A program made the translations under genes and the position numbers. A model generated the notes under the pieces. The model was not told where the DNA came from. It saw only the letters and a list, made by a program, of their open reading frames with translations, and made no database searches. This document shows positions 1-8,894 of a stretch of 64,000 nt of DNA, piece after piece. Numbering within the stretch: the stretch's first letter is position 1; each line of letters begins with the position of its first letter. The DNA comes from Streptomyces sp. NBC_01788 (GTDB lineage: Bacteria > Actinomycetota > Actinomycetes > Streptomycetales > Streptomycetaceae). Location of the stretch: the NCBI RefSeq assembly GCF_035917575.1, contig NZ_CP109090.1:1798001-1862000 (forward strand), given 5' to 3'.

Positions 1-2
1 CG

Positions 3-608
3 GCGATCCGCGGCGACCAGCTTCCGCTGGTCATGCTGGACAGCGACCCCGCGGGCAGCCTGGGCGCCGCGACCGTCAACCTGGACATCGCCGACGGCGT
101 ACGCCAGATCGCCGACCATCTGCTCGGGCTCGGCCACCGGCGCTTCCTGCACCTCGCGGCGGACGTCGCCTCCTGGACCTTCGAGGTGCGGGCGAGGGAA
201 CTCGGCGCCCGGCTGGGCGCGGTGCCCGGCACCTCCGTGCGCACCACCCGCGCCCCCATCTCCATCGAGGACGCCAGGGCCGCCACCGAGGCCGCCCTGA
301 GCGCCCCCGGGCCCCGGCCCACCGCGCTGGTCTGCGACGACGACAAGCTCGCCGCCGGCGCGTACAAGGCCCTGCGCCGCCTCGGCCTGCGCGTGCCCGA
401 CGACGTCTCCGTCACCGGCGTCGACGACCTCGCCCTCGCCACCGCCATCGACCCCGAGCTCACCACCGTGCGGCTGGACGCCGAACTGTTCGGCGAACGG
501 GGCATGCACGCCCTGCTGGCCGTCCTGGAGGGCCGCGCTCCGGACGGCGGGGACATCCCGGTGGAGCTCGTGGTACGGGGCTCCACGGCGCCGCCCAGCC
601 CCTCCTGA
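3..608 (+). CDS. LacI-family transcriptional regulator, C-terminal part (5' truncated by window edge)
   Basis: The reading frame is open from the left edge of the window, so the N-terminal helix-turn-helix and hinge lie outside. What remains is the second half of a periplasmic-binding-protein-like effector domain. It contains the typical LacI/GalR segments ALVCDDDKLAAGAYKALRR, VPDDVSVTGVDDL and PELTTVRLD near the C terminus. Such proteins are sugar-responsive repressors. Neither the ligand nor the target can be read from this fragment. The gene converges on prcA, with a hairpin terminator between them. Confidence 0.9.
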   Translation, partial: AIRGDQLPLVMLDSDPAGSLGAATVNLDIADGVRQIADHLLGLGHRRFLHLAADVASWTFEVRARELGARLGAVPGTSVRTTRAPISIEDARAATEAALSAPGPRPTALVCDDDKLAAGAYKALRRLGLRVPDDVSVTGVDDLALATAIDPELTTVRLDAELFGERGMHALLAVLEGRAPDGGDIPVELVVRGSTAPPSPS

Positions 609-630
609 AGCCGTCCAGCCCCCTGAAACG

Positions 631-669
631 CCCGGTGCCCCGGCCCACTGGAGGGCCGGGGCACCCGGG
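631..669. terminator. bidirectional hairpin terminator between the LacI gene and prcA
   Basis: A 13-bp G+C-rich stem (634-646 with 653-665) has loop ACTGGA. It extends by three further pairs past a one-base bulge. It sits in the 83-bp gap between convergent stop codons. There is no U-tract, which is normal for Streptomyces terminators. Confidence 0.7.
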
Positions 670-691
670 AACGGGGCTACGGAGGTCGGGA

Positions 692-1444
692 CTACTTCTC
701 CTCGGAGCCGTCCTCGTCGGCGCTCTCCGCCTCGGTCGCCGCGCCGTCGGCCTCCAGCAGCCGGGCCAGCTGACGGCCCACGATGCGCTTGAACTTGCGC
801 TTCTGCGGACGCGTACGGTCCAGCACCGCCACCTCCAGGCGCTCGGCGGGGATCTCCCGCTCGCTGCCGTTGGTGTCGCGGGACAGGGCCTGCACGGCCA
901 GCTTCAGCGCCTCGGCCAGGGACATGCCGTCCCGGTGGCGCTGGTCCAGGTAGCCGCTGATCTGCTCGGCGTTGCCGCCGACCGCGACCGAGCCGTGCTC
1001 GTCCACGATCGAGCCGTCGTGCGGCAGCCGGTAGATCTGGTCGCCGTCCGGGGTCTCCCCCACCTCGGCGACCACCAGCTCCACCTCGTACGGCTTCTCC
1101 GCGGCGCTGGAGAAGATCGTGCCCAGCGTCTGGGCGTAGACGTTCGCCAGGCCGCGGGCGGTCACGTCGTCCCGGTCGTAGGTGTAACCGCGCAGGTCGG
1201 CGTAGCGGACGCCGCCGATGCGCAGGTTCTCGTACTCGTTGTACTTGCCGGCCGCCGCGAACGCGATCCGGTCGTAGATCTCGCTGAACTTGTGCAGCGC
1301 GCGGGACGGATTCTCGCCGACGAACACGATTCCGTCGGCGTACTGCAGCACGACCAGGCTGCGGCCACGGGCGATGCCCTTGCGGGCGTACTCCGCCCGG
1401 TCGGCCATGGCCTGCTGAGGTGAGACATAGAACGGCGTCGACAC
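692..1444 (-). CDS. prcA: 20S proteasome alpha subunit
   Basis: PrcA forms the outer rings of the actinobacterial 20S core particle and gates substrate entry from the Arc ATPase. The 250-residue protein starts at a GTG ([22 protein letters not shown]) preceded by AAAGGGA at good spacing. It has the alpha-type N-terminal helix, no propeptide, and the conserved [20 protein letters not shown] segment. The C-terminal 20-25 residues are acidic and low-complexity, as is usual in Streptomyces. The gene lies 64 bp downstream of prcB on the same strand, so the two are almost certainly co-transcribed. Confidence 0.97.
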   Translation of the reverse strand: MSTPFYVSPQQAMADRAEYARKGIARGRSLVVLQYADGIVFVGENPSRALHKFSEIYDRIAFAAAGKYNEYENLRIGGVRYADLRGYTYDRDDVTARGLANVYAQTLGTIFSSAAEKPYEVELVVAEVGETPDGDQIYRLPHDGSIVDEHGSVAVGGNAEQISGYLDQRHRDGMSLAEALKLAVQALSRDTNGSEREIPAERLEVAVLDRTRPQKRKFKRIVGRQLARLLEADGAATEAESADEDGSEEK

Positions 1445-1508
1445 CGGTTATCCGTCCCTTTCTGTAGAAGTCACTGGATCACCCCGGACAAGAAGAACCG
1501 GCGCCGGG

Positions 1509-2354
1509 CTACAGCAGCGCGGCCCGAGGGCCGTCCGGCTGCTCCAGGCGCCGCTGGAGCACCAAGCGGGCGATCTCGGAGCACTCGTCCTCGGTGAGCC
1601 GGCGGAATCCGTCCTCGGTGATCACGGTGACGATCGGATAGATCCGGCGGGCGACATCGGGACCACCGGTCGCCGAGTCGTCGTCTGCCGCGTCGTACAG
1701 GGCCTGGACCACCAGCGTCGTGGTCTCGGCCTCGGTCAGGTCATCCCGGTAGAGCTTCTTCATCGCGCCGCGCGCGAAGATCGAGCCGGAGCCCGTGGCC
1801 GCGTAGCCGTATTCCTCGGAACGGCCGCCCGTCACGTCGTAGGAGAAGATCCGGCCCTTGTCGCGGTCCACGTCGTACCCCGCGAAGAGCGGGACCACGG
1901 CCAGCCCCTTCATGGCCATGCCCAGGTTGGAGCGGATCATGGTCGACAGCCGGTTCGCCTTGCCCTCGAGGGAGAGCCGCGTTCCCTCGACCTTCTCGAA
2001 GTGCTCCAGCTCCAGCTGGAACAGCTTCACCATCTCCACCGCCAGACCCGCGGTGCCGGCGATGCCGACCGCCGAGTACTCGTCGGCCGGGAACACCTTC
2101 TCGACGTCCCGCTGCGCGATCATGTTCCCCATGGTGGCGCGCCGGTCACCGGCCAGGACGACGCCGCCGGGGAAGGCCACCGCCACGATGGTGGTCCCGT
2201 GCGGCGCCTCGATCACCCCCTGGGTCGCCGGCAGCTGCCGCTTGCCCGGAAGCATCTCCGGCTGGTGCTCGGCGAGAAAGTCCATGAACGAGGAGGACCC
2301 GGGCGTCAGGAAGGCGGCCGGCAGACGCCCGGTGCTACGAGTGTTGGCTTCCAC
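1509..2354 (-). CDS. prcB: 20S proteasome beta subunit (catalytic)
   Basis: PrcB is the N-terminal-nucleophile threonine protease of the inner proteasome rings. I place the start at a GTG (reading [18 protein letters not shown]) because GGAAGG stands just upstream. The upstream in-frame ATG at 2441 would add 29 unconserved residues. The 281-residue precursor has a 53-residue propeptide ending ...IEAPHG. The catalytic Thr54 follows in [20 protein letters not shown]. The start of prcB lies inside the 3' end of the upstream endonuclease-VII-like gene (49-nt overlap), which points to translational coupling. Confidence 0.96.
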   Translation of the reverse strand: MEANTRSTGRLPAAFLTPGSSSFMDFLAEHQPEMLPGKRQLPATQGVIEAPHGTTIVAVAFPGGVVLAGDRRATMGNMIAQRDVEKVFPADEYSAVGIAGTAGLAVEMVKLFQLELEHFEKVEGTRLSLEGKANRLSTMIRSNLGMAMKGLAVVPLFAGYDVDRDKGRIFSYDVTGGRSEEYGYAATGSGSIFARGAMKKLYRDDLTEAETTTLVVQALYDAADDDSATGGPDVARRIYPIVTVITEDGFRRLTEDECSEIARLVLQRRLEQPDGPRAALL

Positions 2355-2584
2355 ACGTTTCCTTCCAGGTGGTCGGCAGCTCGGTCCACCGCTTCGGGAT
2401 CGTCCCTCAACTGGCCGAGGCCGGAGTTGCAGTTGATGCACATTACGCCACGGACCCTACCCGTCTCGCGGGGGTGATCCACATGAAGAACGCAAGCCCT
2501 GGGGCGGTTCGCCGGAGCCTGACACCGGGCGCCCGCGCGACGGCCGGTGCCCGGAAACGAAGGCCGCGCGCGGCGCGGTCCCAC
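2306..2584 (-). CDS. recombination endonuclease VII-like (HNH/His-Me) small protein
   Basis: This 92-codon frame carries [19 protein letters not shown] followed by [10 protein letters not shown]. These segments match the DH and CxxC core of the phage-T4 endonuclease VII family, a Holliday-junction-type nuclease fold with structural zinc. The start is uncertain: GTG at 2584 has GAGGAG about 14 nt upstream, and the frame is closed by a TGA at 2606-2608. The usual first zinc pair (CxxC) is reduced to CQAP, so one zinc ligand looks lost and nuclease activity is not assured. Its 3' end overlaps the start of prcB. I recall similar small genes at this position in other Streptomyces proteasome loci. 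Confidence 0.65.
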   Translation of the reverse strand: MGPRRARPSFPGTGRRAGARCQAPANRPRACVLHVDHPRETGRVRGVMCINCNSGLGQLRDDPEAVDRAADHLEGNVWKPTLVAPGVCRPPS

Positions 2585-2645
2585 CGCACCGCACGCAGCT
2601 CCTCGTCAACCGGCTCGTCCGTCACCGTCACCGCTTCTCAGGCGC

Positions 2646-2864
2646 TCACTGACCGCCCTTTTGCACGAAGGAGCGCACGAAGTCCTCGGCGTTCTCCTCC
2701 AGGACGTCGTCGATCTCGTCGAGAACGGAGTCCACGTCGTCGCTCAGCTTCTCGTGGCGTTCCTTGAGGTCGTCCGCAGCCTGCGCGTCCTGGGACTGCT
2801 CCTCGACCTCCTCGGTGGAACGCGTGGCCTTCTGCTGTCCGCCGCCGGTGTCCTTCGTTGCCAT
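2646..2864 (-). CDS. pup: prokaryotic ubiquitin-like protein Pup
   Basis: Pup is the 72-residue protein tag ligated to substrate lysines to mark them for the proteasome. The start is the ATG reading ATKDTGGGQQKATRSTEEVE. The central part is acidic and helical (HEKLSDDVDSVLDEIDDVLE), which is the segment bound by the Arc coiled coil. The protein ends ...FVQKGGQ, so Dop must deamidate the terminal Gln to Glu before conjugation. A frame extending upstream to 3014 is open but not Pup-like. The gene lies between dop and the endonuclease-VII-like gene. Confidence 0.97.
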   Translation of the reverse strand: MATKDTGGGQQKATRSTEEVEEQSQDAQAADDLKERHEKLSDDVDSVLDEIDDVLEENAEDFVRSFVQKGGQ

Positions 2865-2926
2865 AACCCTCACCCCGCTCAGTTCGCCCGACATGGTCGG
2901 CATTACGGCCGATCGGTGATGTTCCG

Positions 2927-2932
2927 ACCCTA
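2927..2932 (-). promoter_or_regulatory. candidate -10 box for pup
   Basis: On the minus strand TAGGGT occurs 62 nt upstream of the pup ATG, in the 180-bp gap after dop. It fits the Streptomyces sigma-HrdB -10 consensus. No convincing -35 was found, so this is tentative. Confidence 0.35.
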
Positions 2933-3044
2933 CAAGCCGGGTCCGACATCGGCCCCGCACTTTCTCCAACGTACGAGGGCCACCTCGATGATTCCCGGCA
3001 CCGGGGATTTCCACCCTGCACGGCCGGCCCGGTCCAAGATCCGC

Positions 3045-4556
3045 TCAGCCGCCGGAAAGCACCCTGACCAGGTCTTCGGCGGTACGGCAGCGGTCGAGGA
3101 GCTCCTTGACGTGATTACGCGTTCCGCGAAGCGGTTCCAGGGTTGGGACGCGCTGCAGCGAGTCCCGGCCCGGCAGATCGAAGATCACCGAGTCCCAGGA
3201 GGCCGCGGCGACGTCGTCGGCGTACTGCTCCAGGCAGCGGCCGCGGAAGTACGCGCGCGTGTCCTCCGGCGGCTTCCTGCGGGCCCGGTCCACCTCGGTC
3301 TCGTCCAGCAGGCGCTTGATGCGTCCGCGGGCCACCAGGCGGTTGTACAGGCCCTTGTCGGGGCGTACGTCCGCGTACTGGAGGTCGACGAGGTGGAGGC
3401 GGGCGGCGTCCCAGTCGAGGCCGTCACGTCGCCGGTAGCCCTCCATGAGCTCCCGCTTGGCGACCCAGTCCAGCTCGCCGGCCAGGCTCATCGGATCGTT
3501 CTCCAGCCGGTTGAGGGTGTCCTCCCAGCGGGACAGCACGTCCTTGGTCTGCTCGTCGGCGTCCGCGCCGAACCGCTCCTCCACGTACTTGCGCGACAGC
3601 TCGTAGTACTCCATCTGGAGCTGCACCGCGGTGAGCGTCCGGCCGCTGCGCAGCGTGATCAGACGCTTGAGGCCCGGGTCGTGCGAGACCTGGTGGAGCG
3701 TGCGGACGGGCTGGTCGACGGCCAGGTCAACGGCGATGAAGCCGTCCTCGATCATGGACAGGACCAGGGCGGTCGTGCCCAGCTTGAGGTAGGTGGAGAT
3801 CTCCGAGAGGTTGGCGTCGCCGATGATCACGTGCAGGCGGCGGTACTTCTCCGCGTCGGCGTGCGGCTCGTCGCGCGTGTTGATGATCGGCCGCTTGAGC
3901 GTGGTCTCCAGGCCGACCTCGACCTCGAAATAATCCGCGCGCTGGCTGAGCTGGAAGCCGTGTTCGTGGCCGTCCTGGCCGATGCCGACGCGTCCCGCCC
4001 CCGTGACGACCTGGCGGGAGACGAAGAAGGGCGTGAGGTGGCGCACGATGTCCGAGAACGCGGTCTCCCGCTTCATCAGGTAGTTCTCGTGCGTGCCGTA
4101 GGAGGCGCCCTTGTTGTCGGTGTTGTTCTTGTAGAGGTGGATCGGCTGGGCGCCGGGCAGCTGGGCCGCCCGCTCCGCCGCCTCGGCCATGATCCGTTCG
4201 CCGGCCTTGTCCCACAGGACGGCGTCGCGCGGGTTGGTGACCTCGGGCGCGCTGTACTCGGGGTGGGCGTGGTCGACGTACAGCCGTGCGCCATTGGTGA
4301 GGATGACGTTGGCCAGGCCGATGTCCTCGTCGGTGAGCTGGCTGGCGTCGGCCGCCTCGCGGGCGAGGTCGAAGCCCCGGGCGTCCCGAAGCGGATTCTC
4401 CTCCTCGAAGTCCCAGCGGGCCCGGCGGGCCCGGTGCATGGCCGCCGCGTAGGCGTTGACGATCTGGGATGAGGTGAGCATGGCATTGGCATTGGGGTGG
4501 CCGGGGACGGAGATCCCGTACTCCGTCTCGATGCCCATTACTCGCCGTACGGTCAT
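3045..4556 (-). CDS. dop: Pup deamidase / depupylase
   Basis: Dop converts Pup-GGQ to Pup-GGE and also removes Pup from substrates. It belongs to the glutamine-synthetase-like PafA/Dop family. The 503-residue protein begins [19 protein letters not shown], containing the ATP/Mg-binding GIETEYG motif. Residue Asp95 in [17 protein letters not shown] corresponds to the nucleophilic aspartate, and that stretch together with the long variable loop identifies Dop rather than PafA. The ATG at 4556 has AAGGAGG six bases upstream. It lies between arc and pup on the same strand. Confidence 0.95.
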   Translation of the reverse strand: MTVRRVMGIETEYGISVPGHPNANAMLTSSQIVNAYAAAMHRARRARWDFEEENPLRDARGFDLAREAADASQLTDEDIGLANVILTNGARLYVDHAHPEYSAPEVTNPRDAVLWDKAGERIMAEAAERAAQLPGAQPIHLYKNNTDNKGASYGTHENYLMKRETAFSDIVRHLTPFFVSRQVVTGAGRVGIGQDGHEHGFQLSQRADYFEVEVGLETTLKRPIINTRDEPHADAEKYRRLHVIIGDANLSEISTYLKLGTTALVLSMIEDGFIAVDLAVDQPVRTLHQVSHDPGLKRLITLRSGRTLTAVQLQMEYYELSRKYVEERFGADADEQTKDVLSRWEDTLNRLENDPMSLAGELDWVAKRELMEGYRRRDGLDWDAARLHLVDLQYADVRPDKGLYNRLVARGRIKRLLDETEVDRARRKPPEDTRAYFRGRCLEQYADDVAAASWDSVIFDLPGRDSLQRVPTLEPLRGTRNHVKELLDRCRTAEDLVRVLSGG

Positions 4557-4790
4557 GCGGCCCTCCTTGCCCGGCGGCGCCCTCGGTCGTGGGCGGCGCT
4601 CAAGTACCGCTCGTGCCCGGGTGCCTGTGCGGTGCCCGTCCCCGCACTGCGCGACCCGGCGGTACGAAAGAGCCTAGAACGCCTTTGCGCTGGTGGGGAG
4701 ATCATTTGCGTCATTGCCTGCTCCATGCGGTGGCCCCGGAAACAGCCGACTGCGGGTACCCCCTGGAGGGCACCCGCAGCCACCCTGCTT

Positions 4791-6557
4791 TTACAGGTAC
4801 TGCCCGGTATTCGCCACCGTGTCGATGGAGCGTCCGGTGTCCGCGCCCTGCTTTCCGGTGATGAGGGTGCGGATGTAGACGATCCGCTCGCCCTTCTTTC
4901 CGGAAATCCGGGCCCAGTCGTCCGGGTTGGTGGTGTTCGGCAGGTCCTCGTTCTCCTTGAACTCGTCCACGCATGCCTGGAGCAGGTGGGAGACGCGGAG
5001 GCCCTTCTGGTTCTTCTCGAGGAAGTCCTTGATCGCCATCTTCTTGGCGCGGCCCACGATGTTCTCGATCATGGCGCCGGAATTGAAGTCCTTGAAATAC
5101 AGGACTTCCTTGTCGCCGTTGGCGTAGGTGACCTCCAGGAAGCGGTTCTCCTCGGTTTCGGCGTACATGTGTTCCACCGCGGTCTGGATCATGCCCTGGA
5201 CCGTGGAGTCCTTGTCGCCCGCGTGTTCCGCGACGTCCTCCGCGTGCAGCGGGAGGCGCTCGGTGAGGTACTTCCCGAAGATGTCCTTCGCCGCCTCGGC
5301 GTCCGGACGCTCGATCTTGATCTTCACATCGAGGCGGCCGGGCCGCAGGATGGCGGGGTCGATCATGTCCTCGCGGTTGGAGGCGCCGATCACGACCACG
5401 TTCTGCAGGCCCTCCACACCGTCGATCTCGGCGAGCAGCTGGGGGACGATGGTGTTCTCCACGTCCGAGCTGACACCGGAGCCGCGGGTGCGGAAGAGGG
5501 ACTCCATCTCGTCGAAGAAGACGATCACGGGGGTGCCCTCGCCGGCCTTCTCCCGGGCACGCTGGAAGACCAGGCGGATCTGCCGCTCGGTCTCGCCGAC
5601 GTACTTGTTCAGCAGCTCCGGGCCCTTGATGTTGAGGAAGAAGCTCTTGCCCGCCGCCTGTCCGGTGACCTCGGCGACCTTCTTGGCGAGCGAGTTCGCG
5701 ACAGCCTTGGCGATGAGCGTCTTGCCGCATCCGGGAGGCCCGTAGAGCAGGACGCCCTTCGGCGGGCGCAGCTCGTGCTCCTTGAACAGGTCCGGGTAGA
5801 GGTACGGCAGCTCCACTGCGTCACGGATGGCCTCGATCTGGTTGCCGAGTCCGCCGATCTGCTCGTAGCCGATGTCGGGCACCTCTTCGAGGACGAGTTC
5901 CTCGACCTCGCTCTTGGGCACGACCTCGTAGACGTAGCCGGACCTGGGTTCGAGCAGGAGCGCGTCGCCGGGGCGGATGGTGACGTCCAGCAGCGGCTCG
6001 GCGAGCCGTACCACCCGCTCCTCGTCGGTGTGCCCGAGCACCAGGGCCCGCTCGCCGTCCTCGAGGATCTCCTTGAGGGTGACGATGTCGCCGACGCGCT
6101 CGAACTCCATGGCCTCGACCACGTTGAGCGCTTCGTTGAGCATCAGTTCCTGGCCGCGCCTGAGCTCGTCGAGCTCGACGCTGGGGCTGACGTTCACCCG
6201 GAGCTTGCGGCCACCGGTGAAGATGTCGGCGGTGCCATCCTCGTTGGCCTGCAGGAAGACTCCGAAGCCGGCCGGCGGCTGGGCGAGCCGGTCGACCTCT
6301 TCCTTGAGGGCCACGATCTGGTCGCGGGCCTCGCGGAGCGTGTTCGCAAGCCGTTCGTTCTGCGCGGAGACGCCGGCCAGGTTGGTCTGCAACTCGACGA
6401 TCCGCTCTTCGAGAATCCTCGTGTGACGCGGAGAGTCGGCGAGCTTGCGGCGCAGGACGGCGATCTCCTGCTCAAGGTAGGCGATCTGCCCGGCCGGGTC
6501 GTCGGACCCGCGTCCCGGGCGGATGCCGCGGTTCATGTCGTCGTCGTGGGCTGCCAC
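4791..6557 (-). CDS. arc: proteasome-associated AAA ATPase (Arc/Mpa)
   Basis: Arc unfolds pupylated proteins and threads them into the 20S core. The 588-residue protein starts at GTG ([16 protein letters not shown]), with GGAGGTGAG just upstream. An upstream TTG at 6575 is rejected because the Shine-Dalgarno sequence would fall inside the protein. In order it has an N-terminal coiled coil (about residues 22-92) that binds Pup, tandem OB folds, Walker A GPPGCGKT, Walker B VIVFFDE, and the C-terminal tail GQYL that docks on the alpha ring. It is the first gene of the leftward proteasome cluster. Confidence 0.97.
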   Translation of the reverse strand: MAAHDDDMNRGIRPGRGSDDPAGQIAYLEQEIAVLRRKLADSPRHTRILEERIVELQTNLAGVSAQNERLANTLREARDQIVALKEEVDRLAQPPAGFGVFLQANEDGTADIFTGGRKLRVNVSPSVELDELRRGQELMLNEALNVVEAMEFERVGDIVTLKEILEDGERALVLGHTDEERVVRLAEPLLDVTIRPGDALLLEPRSGYVYEVVPKSEVEELVLEEVPDIGYEQIGGLGNQIEAIRDAVELPYLYPDLFKEHELRPPKGVLLYGPPGCGKTLIAKAVANSLAKKVAEVTGQAAGKSFFLNIKGPELLNKYVGETERQIRLVFQRAREKAGEGTPVIVFFDEMESLFRTRGSGVSSDVENTIVPQLLAEIDGVEGLQNVVVIGASNREDMIDPAILRPGRLDVKIKIERPDAEAAKDIFGKYLTERLPLHAEDVAEHAGDKDSTVQGMIQTAVEHMYAETEENRFLEVTYANGDKEVLYFKDFNSGAMIENIVGRAKKMAIKDFLEKNQKGLRVSHLLQACVDEFKENEDLPNTTNPDDWARISGKKGERIVYIRTLITGKQGADTGRSIDTVANTGQYL

Positions 6558-6595
6558 GGTCCTCACCTCCTCCAAGGGGAGCTGGACGCTTCCAG

Positions 6596-6601
6596 ACCCT
6601 A
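6596..6601 (-). promoter_or_regulatory. candidate -10 box for arc and the proteasome cluster
   Basis: TAGGGT on the minus strand lies 38 nt upstream of the arc GTG, in the divergent arc/ferredoxin gap. It matches the housekeeping -10 consensus. The -35 was not resolved. Confidence 0.45.
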
Positions 6602-6727
6602 CCTGGGTGGGTGTCGATTGAAACCCCTAGATCACAAAGACTGTCGGGGTGTGTCCGATCTTCACCCTTGCGCTCTCCCTCACGCCAGGGGAATACCCAC
6701 CGAACATGATTGGAAAGCGGGCAGAGG

Positions 6728-6733
6728 TAGGGT
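6728..6733 (+). promoter_or_regulatory. candidate -10 box for the ferredoxin gene
   Basis: TAGGGT on the plus strand would place the transcript start near 6740 and give a roughly 60-nt leader. This is why I prefer the ferredoxin start at 6801 over the in-frame ATG at 6738. Confidence 0.4.
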
Positions 6734-6800
6734 CAACATGTTCAACACCCGTCAGAGCTGGCCGGATTCCCGTACGGCTCGACGTGATACGGCAGGAGAG

Positions 6801-7106
6801 ATGACCGTGCAGCAGCAGACCTCGAACGGTGGCGAGGCCCTGGAGGTCTGGATCGACCAGGACCTGTGTACCGGCGACGGCATCTGCGCACAGTACGCGC
6901 CCGAGGTGTTCGAGCTGGACATCGACGGTCTGGCCTATGTGAAGGGCCCGGAGGACGAGCTCCTTCAGGAGGCCGGAGCGGCAACGCCCGTGCCGCTTCC
7001 GCTCCTCACGGACGTGGTGGACTCGGCCAAGGAGTGCCCGGGCGAGTGCATCCATGTACGCCGCGTCGCGGACCGGGTCGAGGTGTACGGACCTGACGCG
7101 GAGTGA
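6801..7106 (+). CDS. [3Fe-4S]-type single-cluster ferredoxin
   Basis: This is a 101-residue small electron carrier starting MTVQQQTSNGGEALEVWIDQ. The cluster ligands are visible as DLCTGDGIC (Cys-x5-Cys, with Asp in place of the usual central cysteine) and KECPGEC. That pattern is typical of 3Fe-4S or mixed-type actinomycete ferredoxins that feed cytochromes P450. No P450 or ferredoxin reductase is nearby, so its partner is unknown. It is divergent from arc. A longer start at 6738 (MFNTRQSW...) is open but would begin almost on the predicted transcript start. Confidence 0.88.
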   Translation: MTVQQQTSNGGEALEVWIDQDLCTGDGICAQYAPEVFELDIDGLAYVKGPEDELLQEAGAATPVPLPLLTDVVDSAKECPGECIHVRRVADRVEVYGPDAE

Positions 7107-7175
7107 CAACCTCGGCGCGAGGCGTCACCATTGTCTGTTTTCTCACATTTTCAGTGACTGTGGTCCGGGACGCGG

Positions 7176-7754
7176 TCAGATACCGCGCGCCCCGGCGTCC
7201 GTGGAGCGGACGAACGCGCCGTTCTGCCACCGCCACTTCACGTCGTCCTTGAGGTCGGGGCAGCAATTGGGCACGTCGGGCGAGGAGTAGCCGAGCAAGG
7301 TGGCGGTCACCGCGCCGTCACGGACGGCGAAGTCCGTGACCGAATACCGGTCCTTGGCCTCGACGAGGGTGGCGACCACGCGCGGCTCGGCGGCACCGGC
7401 GGCCTGGGTGAGGACGTAGACGGCGTCGGGCGGGGTGCCCATGGCGGCGTCGCAGTGCACGACGGCCACGGTCTCCGGCCGGCCATCCCCGTCGAGGTCC
7501 CCGGAGGCCTTCTTCGCCACCACGGCCCGCACCGGGCCGCAGTCGATCGGGAAGGTCACGCCGGTGGTGCTCGGGGCCGCAGCGGTGGCGGGGGCGGAGT
7601 GCGTGCGGGGGCCCTGCGGCTGGGCGGCCGTGGCCGCGCCGGGCTGCACGAGCGAGGAGAGAGCGACCACACCGGCGACCGCGGTGGCGGTGGCCATCCA
7701 GTGGATGGGGCGGGTGTGCGTGTGGGCCAGTTCCGGAACGGCGGACTGCTGCAC
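7176..7754 (-). CDS. secreted hypothetical protein with an integrin/FG-GAP-like DxDxDG segment
   Basis: I chose the GTG at 7754 because GGAG stands nine bases upstream. The ATG at 7763 directly abuts that sequence. The N terminus is followed by a hydrophobic stretch (WMATATAVAGVVALSSLV) ending in Ala-rich residues, which looks like a secretion signal. The mature part has SGDLDGDGRPE, a calcium-binding-type loop seen in FG-GAP repeats, and four cysteines (two in PNCCPD). The function is unknown. It faces the ferredoxin gene tail to tail. Confidence 0.7.
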   Translation of the reverse strand: MQQSAVPELAHTHTRPIHWMATATAVAGVVALSSLVQPGAATAAQPQGPRTHSAPATAAAPSTTGVTFPIDCGPVRAVVAKKASGDLDGDGRPETVAVVHCDAAMGTPPDAVYVLTQAAGAAEPRVVATLVEAKDRYSVTDFAVRDGAVTATLLGYSSPDVPNCCPDLKDDVKWRWQNGAFVRSTDAGARGI

Positions 7755-7852
7755 TAGGAGCATCTCCTGCGAGGGCTGTGCCGGTGGGGGTGGCCAGCAT
7801 CGTGCCACACGTCACAGTGCGGGGGGAACGGCGGGGTGGGGATCAACGCGAC

Positions 7853-7902
7853 GGCGCCGTGGTGGAGTTCCCTGTGGTCGTCGGGAACTCCACCACGGCG
7901 CC
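7853..7902. terminator. 20-bp perfect hairpin downstream of trmI
   Basis: Arms 7853-7872 and 7883-7902 are exactly complementary over 20 bp around a 10-nt loop (7873-7882). The hairpin begins 29 bp past the trmI stop. It is one of the strongest stem-loops in the window and should stop transcription from trmI. Confidence 0.85.
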
Positions 7903-7930
7903 CGTGTGTTGCGCGTGGGGGCGGGCCGCG

Positions 7931-8833
7931 TCAGCGGGTGGCGCCGCCGTCGGCGTTGGGGCCCTCGTAGTCCTCGCCGTAGGCGCCCTTGGCGGGGCGG
8001 CGGCGGCGCATGGGCGGCTCGACACCGTCCGCGAGCCGGCGGGCGGTGAGCAGGAAGCCGGTGTGGCCGATCATGCGGTGGTCCGGGCGGACCGCCAGGC
8101 CCTCGATGTGCCAGTTGCGGATCATCGTCTCCCAGGCGGTCGGCTCGTTGAAGCAGCCGATCTCGCGGATGGACTCCACGGTCCGGGCGAGCTGGGTGGT
8201 GGTCGCGACGTAGCAGCACAGGATGCCGCCGGGGACGAGTGCCTTGGAGACGGACTCCAGGCACTCCCAGGGGGCGAGCATGTCGAGGATGACGCGGTCG
8301 ACGTCGGCGTCGGACAGGTTGTCCTGGAGGTCTCCGACGGTGAGCTGCCAGGCGGGGTGCGGGCCGCCGAAGTAGCGCTCCACGTTCGCCTGGGCGATCT
8401 CCGCGAAGTCGGCGCGGCGCTCGTAGCTGTGCAGCATGCCCTGGTCGCCGATCGCCCGCAGCAGGAAGCTGCTCAGCGAGCCGGAGCCGACGCCGGCCTC
8501 CACGACGCGTGCGCCGGGGAAGATGTCGGCGAAGGCGAGGATCTGCCCCGCGTCCTTCGGGTATACGACAGCTGCCCCGCGGGGCATGGACAGGACGTAG
8601 TCGGGGAGCAGGGGGCGCAGCGCGAGGTAGGCGACGTTGCCGGTGGTGCGGACAACGCTGCCCTCGGGTGCGCCGATCAGTTCGTCGTGCGGGAAGGAAC
8701 CTTTGTGGGTGTGGAAGTTCTTCCCGGCCTCGAGCGTGAACGTGTAGTGGCGGCCCTTGGGGTCGGTCAGCTGTACCTGGTCCCCGACCTTGAAGGGCCC
8801 GCGGCGGCGGGCGGCACCGGTCGGTTCGGACAT
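7931..8833 (-). CDS. trmI: tRNA (adenine-N1-)-methyltransferase TrmI (m1A58)
   Basis: TrmI methylates N1 of A58 in the tRNA T-loop using SAM. The protein has 300 residues. An N-terminal small barrel (FKVGDQVQLTDPKGRHYTF) precedes the Rossmann domain, with SAM motif VVEAGVGSGSLS at about 110-121 and VILDMLAPWECLE as motif IV. There is no clear ribosome site. On the minus strand a -10-like TAGGCT ends six bases before the ATG, suggesting a leaderless mRNA. The C-terminal about 30 residues are basic and variable. Confidence 0.92.
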   Translation of the reverse strand: MSEPTGAARRRGPFKVGDQVQLTDPKGRHYTFTLEAGKNFHTHKGSFPHDELIGAPEGSVVRTTGNVAYLALRPLLPDYVLSMPRGAAVVYPKDAGQILAFADIFPGARVVEAGVGSGSLSSFLLRAIGDQGMLHSYERRADFAEIAQANVERYFGGPHPAWQLTVGDLQDNLSDADVDRVILDMLAPWECLESVSKALVPGGILCCYVATTTQLARTVESIREIGCFNEPTAWETMIRNWHIEGLAVRPDHRMIGHTGFLLTARRLADGVEPPMRRRRPAKGAYGEDYEGPNADGGATR

Positions 8834-8839
8834 GTGACC

Positions 8840-8845
8840 AGCCTA
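8840..8845 (-). promoter_or_regulatory. -10 box, probable leaderless promoter of trmI
   Basis: TAGGCT on the minus strand is separated from the trmI ATG by six bases, so transcription should start at or beside the A of ATG. No Shine-Dalgarno sequence is present. Confidence 0.5.
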
Positions 8846-8851
8846 CCGGTC

Positions 8852-8890
8852 CCCGGCGGGCCCTCCGACCACGCGGAGGGGCCCGCCGGG
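8852..8890 (-). terminator. hairpin terminator downstream of the site-2 protease gene
   Basis: A 15-bp G+C-rich stem (8852-8866 with 8875-8890, one bulged base) lies five bases after the protease stop codon and upstream of trmI. Confidence 0.65.
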
Positions 8891-8894
8891 AGCC

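Noticed and set aside
2865..3014. N-terminal extension of Pup by 50 residues
   Set aside because: The frame is open, but Pup proteins begin at the MATKDTGG-type start and the upstream residues contain Arg/Gly-rich unconserved sequence.
2547..4472. Long plus-strand open frame antisense to dop
   Set aside because: It follows the third-codon-position G+C bias of dop on the opposite strand and encodes a low-complexity Val/Leu/Arg/Gly sequence without domains. Dop is conserved over its full length.
6738..6800. Longer start for the ferredoxin (MFNTRQSW...)
   Set aside because: It would begin within a few bases of the -10 box TAGGGT, and the extra residues are not ferredoxin-like. ATG at 6801 has an upstream GGAG.
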